NCBI RefSeq assembly: GCF_000429505.1 | Contig: NZ_AUBZ01000017.1 | Coordinates: 46,934-110,933 of the forward strand | Reading direction: 5' to 3' | From: Aliagarivorans taiwanensis DSM 22990 | GTDB lineage: Bacteria; Pseudomonadota; Gammaproteobacteria; Enterobacterales; Celerinatantimonadaceae | Length of the DNA stretch: 64,000 nt | In this document: piece by piece, positions 44,983 to 53,760 of the stretch | How the letters are laid out: every line of letters begins with the position of its first letter | Numbering within the stretch: position 1 is the stretch's first letter | Position numbers and translations under genes: made by a program | The notes under the pieces: generated by a model | The model's input: only the letters and a program-made list of their open reading frames with translations | Databases searched by the model: none | What the model was told of the DNA's origin: nothing

Positions 44983-45014
44983 AAAAGGCGCCACCAGGGT
45001 AGGCCTGATGGCGC
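44983..45014 (-). terminator. Terminator of the gpgS operon
   Basis: GCGCCATCAGG / CCTGGTGGCGC (one G-T pair) followed by TTTT on the minus strand, 22 bp past the gpgS stop codon. Confidence 0.75.
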
Positions 45015-45035
45015 GCTCAAAGAGAGTTTGAATGC

Positions 45036-46250
45036 TTAACGGCAGTTATCTGCTTCCACCGCTTCGTAGAGCTTCTCCATAAACTCTGGAATGGCGCTTT
45101 GTACGCGGTTCCAGCTTGGGATAAACGGTGTCTCCGCGGGTCGCTCTAAGAAAGTTTCGCCAGCGCTCATAATCGCTTTGGCGAACAGCTCTACGGCTTT
45201 CTCTTCGGCGTGGCGGTCCAGGCGCAGGCCGTTGATCAGCGCATCGGCTTGGTAGTTCTCGATAAAGTCCAAGGCCATGCGGTAGTAAGTGGCTTTTAGG
45301 GTGCGCAGCTTGCCGGGACTGAACTCGTGTCCTTGAGTAGCCAGCTTGCGGATCACCGCTTTGGTGATGTCGGTGGCCATCTTGGCTAAGCCGCCATCAA
45401 GGCCCTCATTGCCGAGATCTTGGTGCTTATGGTCGTAAACGTCGGCGATATCCACCTGACAGATGCGGCGAGTAGAGTGGTTGCGATATATCTCCGATAA
45501 CACCCCAATCTCCAAGCCCCAGTCTGAGGGAATGCGCAGGTCGTTAAGTACATCCGATTGCATGGAGAACTCGCCTGCGAGGCTGTAGCGGAAGCTATCC
45601 AGGTAATCGAGGTAGTCGTCATAGCCTTCGATCTTCTTCAGTGCTTTGAGTAGCGGCGTCACCAGCAGGCGGGCGACCCGGCCATTTAGCTTGCCATCGG
45701 CATAGCGGGCGTAGAAGCCTTTACAGAATTCGTAGTTAAACAGTGGGTTGGCCACTGGGTAGAGCAAGCGCGCCAGCATATCGCGGCTGTAGGTGGTGAT
45801 GTCGCAATCGTGCAGGGCAATCGCTTTGCCCTTGCCAGAGGCCAGTGCGTAGCCAAAGCAGTACCAGACGTTGCGGCCCTTGCCGGGCTCGCGTGGCGAC
45901 AGGTTGTGCTCGTTTAGCTGACCGTCGAGGGCGCGCAGGCGCGGCCCGTCGTTCCAAAGGATACGCACGTGCTGAGGCAGATCGCTAAAATACTGCTTGG
46001 CGTGCTCAAACTGCTCGGCAGTGGCCTGATCCAAGCCAATGATAATCTCACTGAGATAGGGGACCTTGGCCAGCTCCTCGACTATCTTCGCCAGCGCAGG
46101 GCGCTCTAGCTCGGAGTAGAGGGAGGGCAGAACCAGACTCATCGGCCGGATTTTCGAGAAGCTGATTAGCTCCTGCTCCAGCTCTTCGGTAGAGCGGTCG
46201 GTCAGGTTGTGTAAGGTGGTGACTATGCCATTTTGGTAAAAATCAGCCAT
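45036..46250 (-). CDS. gpgS: Glucosyl-3-phosphoglycerate synthase
   Basis: GT81-family glycosyltransferase that joins glucose from a nucleotide sugar to 3-phosphoglycerate, first step of glucosylglycerate, a compatible solute used under salt stress and nitrogen limitation. 404 residues; SLVLPSLYSELERPALAKIV opens the GT-A fold, GKGRNVWYCFGYALASGKG and LHDCDITTYSRD (about 147-158, metal-binding acidic motif) are diagnostic, and SDWGLEIGVLSEI lies near the acceptor site. It overlaps the upstream phosphatase gene by eight bases with AAAGGAG inside the latter, so the two are coupled. Confidence 0.92.
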   Translation of the reverse strand: MADFYQNGIVTTLHNLTDRSTEELEQELISFSKIRPMSLVLPSLYSELERPALAKIVEELAKVPYLSEIIIGLDQATAEQFEHAKQYFSDLPQHVRILWNDGPRLRALDGQLNEHNLSPREPGKGRNVWYCFGYALASGKGKAIALHDCDITTYSRDMLARLLYPVANPLFNYEFCKGFYARYADGKLNGRVARLLVTPLLKALKKIEGYDDYLDYLDSFRYSLAGEFSMQSDVLNDLRIPSDWGLEIGVLSEIYRNHSTRRICQVDIADVYDHKHQDLGNEGLDGGLAKMATDITKAVIRKLATQGHEFSPGKLRTLKATYYRMALDFIENYQADALINGLRLDRHAEEKAVELFAKAIMSAGETFLERPAETPFIPSWNRVQSAIPEFMEKLYEAVEADNCR

Positions 46251-47130
46251 GATTCACTCCTTTTATGCTCGAATTTAAGATTTGTTCTATGGATTGGGAC
46301 CAGCCGAATGGCCCGGGATGGGGGGCCAAGATGCTGTGCATGCGGTTAATCTCTAGTGGGGCGTCGTGCTTGCGCGGGATAACAATCGCCACATCGGCAT
46401 GTTCCAGCATGCGGCGGTCGTTTTCGCTGTCGCCCAAGGCCAGAGAGCGGTAGTTGCGGGCAAAGCTGGTGCTGTACTTATCGACCAGCCAGGCCATTGC
46501 GTCGGCCTTATCGAATGCGGCTTTGACGTGATAGAAGCGGCCACCGCGGGTGAGCTCTAAGCCAAGCGCCTTGAGGGCTTGTTTAAACTTGCTGAGGTTT
46601 TCGTCGCTGTCGTTCCATAGCAGCGGCTCAGAGGCCAGACGTTGTTTAGCCAGTTTGGCGCGATAGCGGTCCAGCCCGGTGTGTAGTTGTAGCTCTTCAT
46701 CGCTCATATCGCTAAAGCCTTGGAAGCGGAAGTGCTGCTGGTTTCTGATTTGGCAGAGGTGCTGGCAGATATCTGGGTAGCTGGGGCCGAACAAGGCTAT
46801 CTTCCAGCGGCCTTTGCCGAATTTGGTTTCGGAGAGTTCGTCGCATTGCAGCGCGCTGTCTGCCGGGATACAGATTGCCGCGCCGTTCTCCACCGCAAAA
46901 GGGTGGTGAAGATTGAGGTTGTTTTGAAGCTCGATCACCTCGACCAAGGTCTTGCTGGTGACAAAGATGATCGGCACAGCGAGTTTTTGCAGGCGCGCGA
47001 TGGTAGGCAGCGCGGCTTCCGCAGAATAGTTATCATGGTCTAACAAAGTGCCGTCAAGATCGGTAAACACGAGCAGTTGCTCGGGGGAGACATAGGAGAA
47101 TTGATCGTCACTGTTCGCTTTCATGTACAT
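46243..47130 (-). CDS. mpgP: Mannosyl/glucosyl-3-phosphoglycerate phosphatase (HAD-IIB)
   Basis: HAD-superfamily type IIB phosphatase that removes phosphate from glucosyl-3-phosphoglycerate to yield glucosylglycerate. Motif I FTDLDGTLLDHDNYS, motif II IFVTSKT, MpgP-typical AVENGAAICIP, and motif IV LALGDSENDRRML are visible. The frame is open up to a TTG at 47157, but an ATG at 47130 (or 47124) is a better start; neither has a strong Shine-Dalgarno. First gene of the pair with gpgS. Named for the mannosyl family, but the context points to the glucosyl substrate. Confidence 0.85.
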   Translation of the reverse strand: MYMKANSDDQFSYVSPEQLLVFTDLDGTLLDHDNYSAEAALPTIARLQKLAVPIIFVTSKTLVEVIELQNNLNLHHPFAVENGAAICIPADSALQCDELSETKFGKGRWKIALFGPSYPDICQHLCQIRNQQHFRFQGFSDMSDEELQLHTGLDRYRAKLAKQRLASEPLLWNDSDENLSKFKQALKALGLELTRGGRFYHVKAAFDKADAMAWLVDKYSTSFARNYRSLALGDSENDRRMLEHADVAIVIPRKHDAPLEINRMHSILAPHPGPFGWSQSIEQILNSSIKGVNHG

Positions 47131-47373
47131 CACTACCGTTAAGCTAAATGTTGCCAAGAGGGTTGCAGTGGCAGTGCCAACTCGTTGATTGATATCTAAA
47201 CTGGCTTATTAAGTAACTGTTTTAATGACGTTTTTATATGAACGGAAGATAAACCCCAATTCTGTTACGGGAATGTTTACGAACCAAATTGGTGCAAACT
47301 TGACTACGCCAACAATGCGCGCACTAATTTGGTGAAAAAATAAATTCAATAAGTCCTTGAATCTTCGTAAAGT

Positions 47374-47391
47374 CTGTCATAAATCTGTCAT
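47374..47391 (+). promoter_or_regulatory. Pho box of phoBR
   Basis: CTGTCATAAATCTGTCAT matches the PhoB consensus fully (two CTGTCAT heptamers 11 bp apart), 47 bp before the phoB start. It allows autoactivation of phoBR during phosphate starvation. Confidence 0.92.
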
Positions 47392-47438
47392 TCAATCGCC
47401 GCATAATTGCCACAATTCTTTTTGATAGAGATGCAAAA

Positions 47439-48131
47439 ATGCCAAGGAAAATTCTTGTCGTAGAAGATGAAGCACCAATCCGCGAGATGCTGTGTTTCGT
47501 GTTGGAGCAGAACGGATACGAGCCTGTGGAAGCCTCCGATTTCGAAGATGCAATCGCTCAGCTAAAGGAGCCTTATCCCGAACTGGTATTAGTTGATTGG
47601 ATGCTGCCCGGTGGCAGTGGAATCAACATCATCAAACACATGCGTCGTCACGATCTGACCCGCCAAATCCCGGTCATCATGCTGACCGCGAAAGGTGAAG
47701 AAGAAGACAAGGTACAGGGCCTCGAAGCCAGTGCCGATGACTATATGACCAAGCCGTTTTCTCCAAAAGAATTGATGGCTCGCGTTAAGGCGGTCATTCG
47801 CCGTGTGTCTCCCACCTCGCTGGAAGAAACCATCGAGGTTCAGGCGCTGCGCCTCGACCCAGTATCTCATCGCGTAACCATTGAGAATGAACCCTTGGAT
47901 ATGGGCCCCACCGAGTTTAAACTGCTGCACTTCTTTATGACTCACCCAGAGCGGGTATATAGTCGCGAGCAGCTGTTGAACAACGTTTGGGGTACCAACG
48001 TGTACGTGGAAGACCGTACCGTTGATGTGCATATTCGTCGCTTACGTAAGGCGATCGGATATCAGGGCTATGATAAGCTTATTCAAACAGTTCGAGGCAG
48101 CGGCTACCGCTTCTCTACCAGAGTGAAATAA
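47439..48131 (+). CDS. phoB: Phosphate regulon response regulator PhoB
   Basis: OmpR-type response regulator that activates the Pho regulon when phosphorylated by PhoR. Receiver domain 1-120 with phosphoacceptor Asp53 in LVDWMLPG, acidic pocket VEDE (8-11), Thr in MLTAKG and Lys in MTKPFSP; winged-helix DNA-binding domain about 130-228 with [13 protein letters not shown] as recognition helix. 230 residues, usual length. Followed by phoR after 6 bp; preceded by a perfect Pho box. Confidence 0.97.
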   Translation: MPRKILVVEDEAPIREMLCFVLEQNGYEPVEASDFEDAIAQLKEPYPELVLVDWMLPGGSGINIIKHMRRHDLTRQIPVIMLTAKGEEEDKVQGLEASADDYMTKPFSPKELMARVKAVIRRVSPTSLEETIEVQALRLDPVSHRVTIENEPLDMGPTEFKLLHFFMTHPERVYSREQLLNNVWGTNVYVEDRTVDVHIRRLRKAIGYQGYDKLIQTVRGSGYRFSTRVK

Positions 48132-48137
48132 ATATCA

Positions 48138-49442
48138 ATGTTCGTGCCCTTTTCGTGGCGACGCATCCTATGGCGAGTATGTCTTCTGTACTCGCCATTG
48201 TTTATTGCGGGCGCGCTTACCGGCTATCTTCTTGAAAGCGTCTTGGCAGCTGCGCTGCTGCACATCTTTTGGCTGTATCGCCAACAGTACCGACTTCTGC
48301 ATTGGCTATACAACCAACGCAAGCTCTCACCCCCGCATGGCACCGGCAGTTGGGAAGCGGTGTTCCATGGCATCTATAACCTGCTCAAACGCCGCTTAAA
48401 CCGCGAACGCGAGCTGGCCCAGCTGATGAAGTACTTCCGCCTTGGCGCGGAGGCCTTGCCCGATTCGATTGTGGTGATTAGTCAAGACCGCACCATCTTG
48501 TGGTGTAACCAGCTGGCGAGAAAGATGCTGGGGCTGCAGTGGCCGGGCGATCAGGGGCAACATCTGACCAATCTTATTCGGGTGCCGGTGTTCGTTAACT
48601 ACATCAACAAGGGCGAGTTTGAGACGCCGTTGGAGATTGAGAGTACCAAGGAGCCAGGCAAGCTGCTGGAGTTCCGGGTGATGCCCTACAGCGACAAGCA
48701 ACTGCTGCTGGTGGTGCGCGATGTGACCCAGTTGCGCCGTCTTGAGAAGATGCGTAAGCAGTTTGTCTCCAACGTAAGCCACGAGCTACGCACACCGCTG
48801 ACCGTGCTGCGCGGCTATCTGGAGATGCTTGACGAGAATGAAGTCGAGCCGATGCTATGGCCGCGCGCGCGCGCCACCATGCTCGACCAAAGCGCACGGA
48901 TGGAGAATCTGGTTAATCAGCTGTTGACGCTGGCCAAGATTGAGGCCTCGCCGATTACCCGTAGCAAGGAGAGCATCAACGTACCGGTAATCCTCCAAGG
49001 TATGGAGTCTGAGGCTCAGAGTCTGGCCAAGGACAAACAGCTGGAGATCCGCTTCGATGTGGATGAGAGCATCCATGTGCTGGGCGATCAGGACCAACTA
49101 CGCAGCGCCTGCGCCAACCTGATGGTCAATGCCATCAAGTACTGCACCGAGCCCGGGGTTATCGAGATCTCTTGGCAGCGCGACGAAAAAGGCGCGATGT
49201 TCTGTGTAACAGACAGTGGTCCGGGCATTGGGCCGAAACACTTGGCGCGCCTCACCGAGCGCTTCTATCGGGTCGATAAGGCACGTTCTCGCGAGACCGG
49301 CGGCGCGGGCCTAGGGCTGTCGATTGTTAAGCACGCGCTGGAGCATCACAACAGCGAGCTGAAGATCAAATCCAAGCTGGGTAAGGGCAGTAGCTTCTAC
49401 TTCGTGATCCCCAATAAGCTGCTGGTCAACAACAAGGCTTAA
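48138..49442 (+). CDS. phoR: Phosphate regulon sensor kinase PhoR
   Basis: Inner-membrane histidine kinase that phosphorylates PhoB in low phosphate, acting with Pst and PhoU. Two closely spaced N-terminal hydrophobic segments (about 9-28 and 30-47), a charged linker, a PAS domain (about 98-195), the H-box VSNVSHELRTPLTVLRGYLE with His215, and an ATPase domain with N, G1 (DSGPGIG) and G2 (GGAGLGLSIV) boxes. 434 residues, close to E. coli PhoR. Operon with phoB. Confidence 0.96.
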   Translation: MFVPFSWRRILWRVCLLYSPLFIAGALTGYLLESVLAAALLHIFWLYRQQYRLLHWLYNQRKLSPPHGTGSWEAVFHGIYNLLKRRLNRERELAQLMKYFRLGAEALPDSIVVISQDRTILWCNQLARKMLGLQWPGDQGQHLTNLIRVPVFVNYINKGEFETPLEIESTKEPGKLLEFRVMPYSDKQLLLVVRDVTQLRRLEKMRKQFVSNVSHELRTPLTVLRGYLEMLDENEVEPMLWPRARATMLDQSARMENLVNQLLTLAKIEASPITRSKESINVPVILQGMESEAQSLAKDKQLEIRFDVDESIHVLGDQDQLRSACANLMVNAIKYCTEPGVIEISWQRDEKGAMFCVTDSGPGIGPKHLARLTERFYRVDKARSRETGGAGLGLSIVKHALEHHNSELKIKSKLGKGSSFYFVIPNKLLVNNKA

Positions 49443-49514
49443 CAAAAGGTCTAACCCTTCTTTCTTCGAACGCTCTCCTATACTTGAGGTAATTCAAGCT
49501 TTTAGGAGAGCTTC

Positions 49515-50978
49515 GTGCGACCTGCTCAGCATTACCTGCCATCTTTAACTACACCCTTCATCGCCTTGTTGGCGCTGCTCTGCTGTTGGCCGCTGTGGCT
49601 GCGCGCCGAGCAGGAACTGGTTGAACTGCCCTCGGCTGACCCGGAGCTCTATCCCTTTTACGTGGACGATGATTTCACCGGCGATCTTGATGCGCTGCGT
49701 GAACGCAAGGTGATCCGCGCCTTGGTCACCTACGGTAAGTCCGACTTTTACATTGCGAACGGCGAGATGATGGGTATTCAGGTTGAGCTGTTGCGTCACT
49801 ACGAGGCGTTTTTAAATCAGGGGATTCGCCGTGATGTGGACAAGGTCAAGGTGAAGCTGCTGCCAGTCAATTTCGATCAGCTATTGCCCTATCTGCAGCA
49901 AGGCAAGGGCGATATTGCGGCGGCCTTTCTTACCGCCACCCCCGAGCGCAGCAAACAGGTCAGCTTCGCTCTGGGCAACGCCCAAGGGGTGAGCGAGATA
50001 CTGGTGAGCAATACCAGCCAGCCCGAGGTGACGAGTTGGGGGGAGCTATCGGGTAAGGAGATCCACGTGCTTAAGGGCAGCTCTTACGTGGAGCACCTTA
50101 AGGCGCTCAACCTAACGCTACAGATAGAAGGCAAGAAACCTATAAAGATAGTGGAGGCCGACGAGCACCTGCTCTCGGAAGACTTGCTGGAGTTGGTTAA
50201 CGCCGGTGTTATCCCACGCACCTTGATTGATGATTATAAGGCGCAGCTGTGGCAAAAGGTGTATCCACAGCTGCGATTAGATAGTCACCTGCAGGTGAGT
50301 CGCGAGCAGAAACTCGGTTGGGCGGTGCGCAAAGACAACCCGCAGTTATTGGATAGCGTGCAAAGCTATGTGGCCAGCAAGGCCAAGCAGGGCAGTCTAC
50401 TCGGCAACATGTTGCTTAATCGCTACTTTGATCAAACTGCATGGATTGCCGATCTGGATGAGGCCCAAGCGCGTGACCGGATCCATCGCTATTTACCTTA
50501 TTTTGAGAAATACGCTGAAGAGTACAGCTTCAACTCCTTGGCGCTGATTGCGCAGGCCTTCCAAGAGAGCAAACTGGACAACAGCAAGGTCAGTCATCGG
50601 GGCGCGAAAGGGATTATGCAGCTGCTGCCAGCCACCGCCAAGCAGATGGGGATAAATGATCTCAATGACCCGGAGCAGAACATCTTGGCCGGGGTGCGCT
50701 ATCTCGACTGGCTGCGCGAGCACTACCTGCCCATGGAGGGGGTAGACCCCAGCGATCAGATGGCGATGCTGTGGGCAGGCTACAATGCCGGGCCGAGTAA
50801 GTTAAAACAGATGCGAAAGTTAGCCGCCGAGATGGGGCTGGATGCGAATCGCTGGTTTGGCAATGTGGAGATTGCTGCTGGTAGGATTATTGGTTCAGAA
50901 ACAGTGCGTTACGTGTCCAATGTATACAAGTACTACGTAGCCTACAGCCTGGCCCTGGAAACAATAGGCGACAGTTAG
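49515..50978 (+). CDS. MltF-like lytic transglycosylase with solute-binding domain
   Basis: Envelope enzyme cutting the peptidoglycan glycan strand. Signal peptide about 1-31, an SBP_bac_3-type domain (about 62-305, VIRALVTYGKSDFYI, KGDIAAAFLTATPER) and a C-terminal SLT domain (about 330-470) with catalytic Glu351 in AQAFQESKLD and the typical GAKGIMQLLPATAKQMG. This order equals MltF. Begins with GTG after AGGAGAG. It lies between phoBR and pstS; whether it belongs to the Pho regulon or is only a neighbour is unknown. Confidence 0.88.
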   Translation: MRPAQHYLPSLTTPFIALLALLCCWPLWLRAEQELVELPSADPELYPFYVDDDFTGDLDALRERKVIRALVTYGKSDFYIANGEMMGIQVELLRHYEAFLNQGIRRDVDKVKVKLLPVNFDQLLPYLQQGKGDIAAAFLTATPERSKQVSFALGNAQGVSEILVSNTSQPEVTSWGELSGKEIHVLKGSSYVEHLKALNLTLQIEGKKPIKIVEADEHLLSEDLLELVNAGVIPRTLIDDYKAQLWQKVYPQLRLDSHLQVSREQKLGWAVRKDNPQLLDSVQSYVASKAKQGSLLGNMLLNRYFDQTAWIADLDEAQARDRIHRYLPYFEKYAEEYSFNSLALIAQAFQESKLDNSKVSHRGAKGIMQLLPATAKQMGINDLNDPEQNILAGVRYLDWLREHYLPMEGVDPSDQMAMLWAGYNAGPSKLKQMRKLAAEMGLDANRWFGNVEIAAGRIIGSETVRYVSNVYKYYVAYSLALETIGDS

Positions 50979-51005
50979 TTGACCTCAGATCAGGGTTTTT
51001 TCATC

Positions 51006-51045
51006 GTGTCACAATTCTGAAATATAAACGAAATATGATTGTCAT
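51006..51045 (+). promoter_or_regulatory. Tandem Pho-box units before pstS
   Basis: Four heptamers in exact 11-bp register: GTGTCAC (51006), CTGAAAT (51017), ACGAAAT (51028) and TTGTCAT (51039). Each matches CTGTCAT partly; together they form a plausible PhoB array 59 bp before the start codon. Confidence 0.65.
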
Positions 51046-51103
51046 GACGTTGGCTGATACTTGTTCGCGTTTTTACTAAAACGCGTCATTCATGGAGAAC
51101 AAA

Positions 51104-52078
51104 ATGACACTGAAGAAACTTGTAAGCGCGGTTGCTATTTCTGCATCGCTTGTAACTACTTCTGTTCTGGCCGCAGGATTGGATGCCAACCTGCCAGAAT
51201 ACACTAAGACTACTGGCGTATCAGGTAACCTATCTTCTGTAGGTTCAGACACTCTGGCTAACATGATGACCCTGTGGGCCGAAGAGTTTAAACGCGAATA
51301 TCCAAACGTAAACGTTCAAATTCAAGCTGCAGGTTCTTCTACTGCTCCACCAGCTCTGACTGAAGGCACTTCTCAGTTCGGCCCAATGAGCCGTCAGATG
51401 AAGAGCAAAGAGATCGAAGCCTTTGAAAAACGCTATGGCTACAAGCCTACCCCAGTTCGCGTTGCTATCGATGCACTGGCGGTATTCGTTCACAAAGACA
51501 ACCCAATCGAAGGCCTGAGCCTAGCACAGGTTGACGCTATCTTCTCTTCTACTCTGAAGTGTGGCGAAAACGGTTCTGCTGAGCGTTGGTCTGACGTAGG
51601 CCTGTCTGGTGAGTGGGCTGACCGCGACATTCAGCTGTTCGGTCGTAACTCTGTATCAGGCACCTACGGCTACTTCAAGAAGAAAGCCCTGTGTAAAGGT
51701 GACTTCAAGAACACTGTGAACGAGCAGCCTGGTTCTGCGTCTGTAGTACAGTCTGTTTCTTCTTCTCTGAACGCTATCGGCTACTCAGGTATTGGTTACA
51801 AGACCTCAGGTGTTAAAGCGGTTGCACTGGCGAAGAAAGGCGATGATTACATCGAAGCAAGCCTGGACAACGCTGCTGCCGGTAAATACCCGCTGTCTCG
51901 CTTCTTGTACGTATACGTGAACAAGCACCCGAACAAGCCACTGTCTCCAATGGAGCGTGAGTTCCTGAAAATGATTCTGTCTAAGACTGGTCAGGAAATC
52001 GTGGCAAAAGATGGTTACGTACCACTTCCATCTTCAGTGGTTAAAGCTGACCTGGAAAAACTGGGCATCGAGCTTTAA
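51104..52078 (+). CDS. pstS: Periplasmic phosphate-binding protein PstS
   Basis: High-affinity phosphate receptor of the Pst ABC transporter. Signal peptide about 1-23 ([19 protein letters not shown]). Phosphate-binding features [34 protein letters not shown] and [12 protein letters not shown] are present. The second ATG is taken as start because GGAGA lies just before it, giving 324 residues. Codon choice is strikingly uniform (CTG, TCT, GCT, GTA/GTT), unlike neighbours, as expected for an abundant protein. It is separated from pstCAB by about 5 kb. Confidence 0.95.
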   Translation: MTLKKLVSAVAISASLVTTSVLAAGLDANLPEYTKTTGVSGNLSSVGSDTLANMMTLWAEEFKREYPNVNVQIQAAGSSTAPPALTEGTSQFGPMSRQMKSKEIEAFEKRYGYKPTPVRVAIDALAVFVHKDNPIEGLSLAQVDAIFSSTLKCGENGSAERWSDVGLSGEWADRDIQLFGRNSVSGTYGYFKKKALCKGDFKNTVNEQPGSASVVQSVSSSLNAIGYSGIGYKTSGVKAVALAKKGDDYIEASLDNAAAGKYPLSRFLYVYVNKHPNKPLSPMEREFLKMILSKTGQEIVAKDGYVPLPSSVVKADLEKLGIEL

Positions 52079-52096
52079 TCTAGCCAAACAGCTTGT

Positions 52097-52122
52097 AAAA
52101 CCCGCCTTATGGCGGGTTTTTT
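52097..52122 (+). terminator. Terminator of pstS
   Basis: AAAACCCGCC / GGCGGGTTTT with a four-base loop and a run of six T, 19 bp after the stop codon. Confidence 0.9.
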
Positions 52123-52349
52123 CGTTTCTGGGGTAGTGCGCGGCAAGCGTGAAGTCTTCACTTTGCACTTGCTCTAGCGCCGTTTTTTTGGTCAATGCCG
52201 AAAATGGCGAGATTATGCGGTGTATATACTCGATGCATAGCCCTGTTTAGCAGCTAATTGTGCTACATGCTCTGGCTATGCCCCGCTGAAAATATTTTCA
52301 AGGAACATTTTCTGCTTTTTTCGACATTTACCGCAAACTAAACTTGAAA

Positions 52350-52365
52350 TGTGATATGAATCACA
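52350..52365. promoter_or_regulatory. CRP site 1 of the small-peptide locus
   Basis: TGTGATATGAATCACA matches TGTGA-N6-TCACA perfectly. An FNR-type reading (TTGAT-N4-ATCAA) is less good. Confidence 0.85.
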
Positions 52366-52377
52366 TAAAATTCTCAT

Positions 52378-52393
52378 TGTGACTTGGATCACA
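52378..52393. promoter_or_regulatory. CRP site 2 of the small-peptide locus
   Basis: TGTGACTTGGATCACA is a second perfect CRP palindrome. Its centre is 28 bp from that of site 1 and 57 bp before the first small start codon. Confidence 0.85.
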
Positions 52394-52442
52394 TTTATTG
52401 ATGGCTCGCCATCGTATTCAACAACACTTTGAGGACAACACT

Positions 52443-52541
52443 ATGTTTGATTACTTCGGTTCTATGTACGCAGCTTACTTCTTGAGCAAAGCAGACGTTT
52501 ACGAATATGACGCTAAGAAATCAAAAGACCTTCACCGCTAA
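52443..52541 (+). CDS. CRP-controlled small protein, 32 residues
   Basis: A short frame with an ATG nine bases after GAGGA: MFDYFGSMYAAYFLSKADVY and a basic, charged end (YDAKKSKDLHR). The first half is aromatic and could form an amphipathic or membrane-binding helix. Two perfect CRP palindromes lie 50-93 bp upstream and a terminator ends the transcript at 52690, so the unit is clearly transcribed by design. No family is recognised; a role in the catabolite response is inferred only from the sites. Confidence 0.6.
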   Translation: MFDYFGSMYAAYFLSKADVYEYDAKKSKDLHR

Positions 52542-52556
52542 GCCCGGAGAAGGATT

Positions 52557-52658
52557 ATGCAACAAACTATAACTAGTACACGGCCGACGACTTTCGCTTG
52601 TGGTGGTAGTGTATATCGACTCCCCAAGCCGAAGGAGCAAGGCAATGAGAAATCGTGA
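52557..52658 (+). CDS. Second small protein of the CRP-controlled unit, 33 residues
   Basis: ATG preceded by GGAGAAGG, 15 bp after the first small gene. The peptide starts MQQTITSTRPTTFACGGSVY and ends lysine-rich (PKPKEQGNEKS). No hydrophobic segment, one cysteine. It has no recognised relatives. The strong ribosome-binding site argues for translation, but the region could instead act mainly as an RNA. Confidence 0.4.
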   Translation: MQQTITSTRPTTFACGGSVYRLPKPKEQGNEKS

Positions 52659-52663
52659 TGCTG

Positions 52664-52690
52664 GCGCCTGCTTACAACAGGCGCTTTTTT
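52664..52690 (+). terminator. Terminator of the small-peptide unit
   Basis: GCGCCTG / CAGGCGC with a seven-base loop and six T; begins five bases after the second small stop codon. Confidence 0.9.
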
Positions 52691-52887
52691 CTTTCTAGCC
52701 TCCGATACAACTACCTTTGTTCAATCCTTACACCGCACACCCATTTAACCCCCCAGTCTTTCTGATAGAGATCAATCATCTGCCAATAGCGGGCAGATAG
52801 AACTGCAATACTTTGAGCGAACGCTAGTATAATTAGCGGATTCAGAATGAGGTCACCACCTCCAACCAATCGTTCGAAGGGAAGGCT

Positions 52888-53760
52888 ATGTCTACTATCC
52901 AACCTGAAGTGCTTGCAGATGTTCCACTGCATGCGGGTTTCTATTCTTTCAAACTCAAACAAACCGCTGATGCACGCGCGTTGTGCGCGCAGGTCAACGC
53001 CCTGTATCAGGTAGGCAATAGCTTAATTGGCTTTGGCCAGGGCTTGCTGGATGCGCTTGAGCGGCAGATCCCCGGTTACCACGGCGCAACCGACGTGGAT
53101 GGCCCTGAGCGCATCAGCCCAGCGCAGCAGTGTGATTTTTGGCTACGCCTTAGCGGTGAGGACCCGGGCCAAGTGGCGCTGTTAGAGCGTAGCTGGCTGG
53201 AGGCACTAAGCCCTTACCTTGATTTACTTGAGCGTACCTCAGGCTTTAAGCATCGCGAAGGACGCGATCTGACCGGTTATGTCGATGGCACCGAAAATCC
53301 AGAGGACCGCGCAGTCGAAGTGGTATCGATGGAAGGTGAGCAGGGCATTGCGGGCAGCACCATGCTGGCAGTACAGCTGTGGACTCACCAGCTGGATAAG
53401 TTCCATTCCCACTCCCAGGGGGACAAGGACAACATCATCGGCCGCCGTGAAAGCGACAACGAAGAGCTAGATGATGCGCCCATCTCGGCTCACGTTAAAC
53501 GTACCTCGCCGAGCCAGTATCAGCCAAAAGCCTATATGCTGCGTCGCAGCCTGCCTTGGGCCGATGCCGGGCGCTGTGGCTTGTACTTTGTGTGCTTTGC
53601 TTCAAGCCTGTACCCGTTCGAGGCGCAGCTTAAGCGCATGCTCGGTTGCGATGATGGGGTGGAAGATGCGCTGTTTAAGTTCACCCACCCACAGCAGACC
53701 GCCTACTACTGGTGCCCACCAGTTAAAGATGACAAGCTCGACCTGAGCGCGGTCAGCTAA
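52888..53760 (+). CDS. Dyp-type heme peroxidase
   Basis: Dye-decolorising peroxidase, YfeX-like (290 residues). The distal GxxDG motif is GYVDGTENP (about 130-138), the proximal heme ligand is likely the His in ISAHVKRTSP (about 197), and the distal Arg is near GLYFVCFASS/R. No signal peptide, so cytoplasmic. Uses hydrogen peroxide to oxidise porphyrins, dyes or unknown substrates. Its ATG follows GGAAGG. The stop overlaps the stop of the convergent GNAT gene. Confidence 0.9.
   Translation: MSTIQPEVLADVPLHAGFYSFKLKQTADARALCAQVNALYQVGNSLIGFGQGLLDALERQIPGYHGATDVDGPERISPAQQCDFWLRLSGEDPGQVALLERSWLEALSPYLDLLERTSGFKHREGRDLTGYVDGTENPEDRAVEVVSMEGEQGIAGSTMLAVQLWTHQLDKFHSHSQGDKDNIIGRRESDNEELDDAPISAHVKRTSPSQYQPKAYMLRRSLPWADAGRCGLYFVCFASSLYPFEAQLKRMLGCDDGVEDALFKFTHPQQTAYYWCPPVKDDKLDLSAVS

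Noticed and set aside
52170..52190. CTAGCGCCGTTTTT shared with 31419-31432
   Set aside because: A 14-base coincidence with different flanks and no hairpin on either side; not enough to call a repeat.
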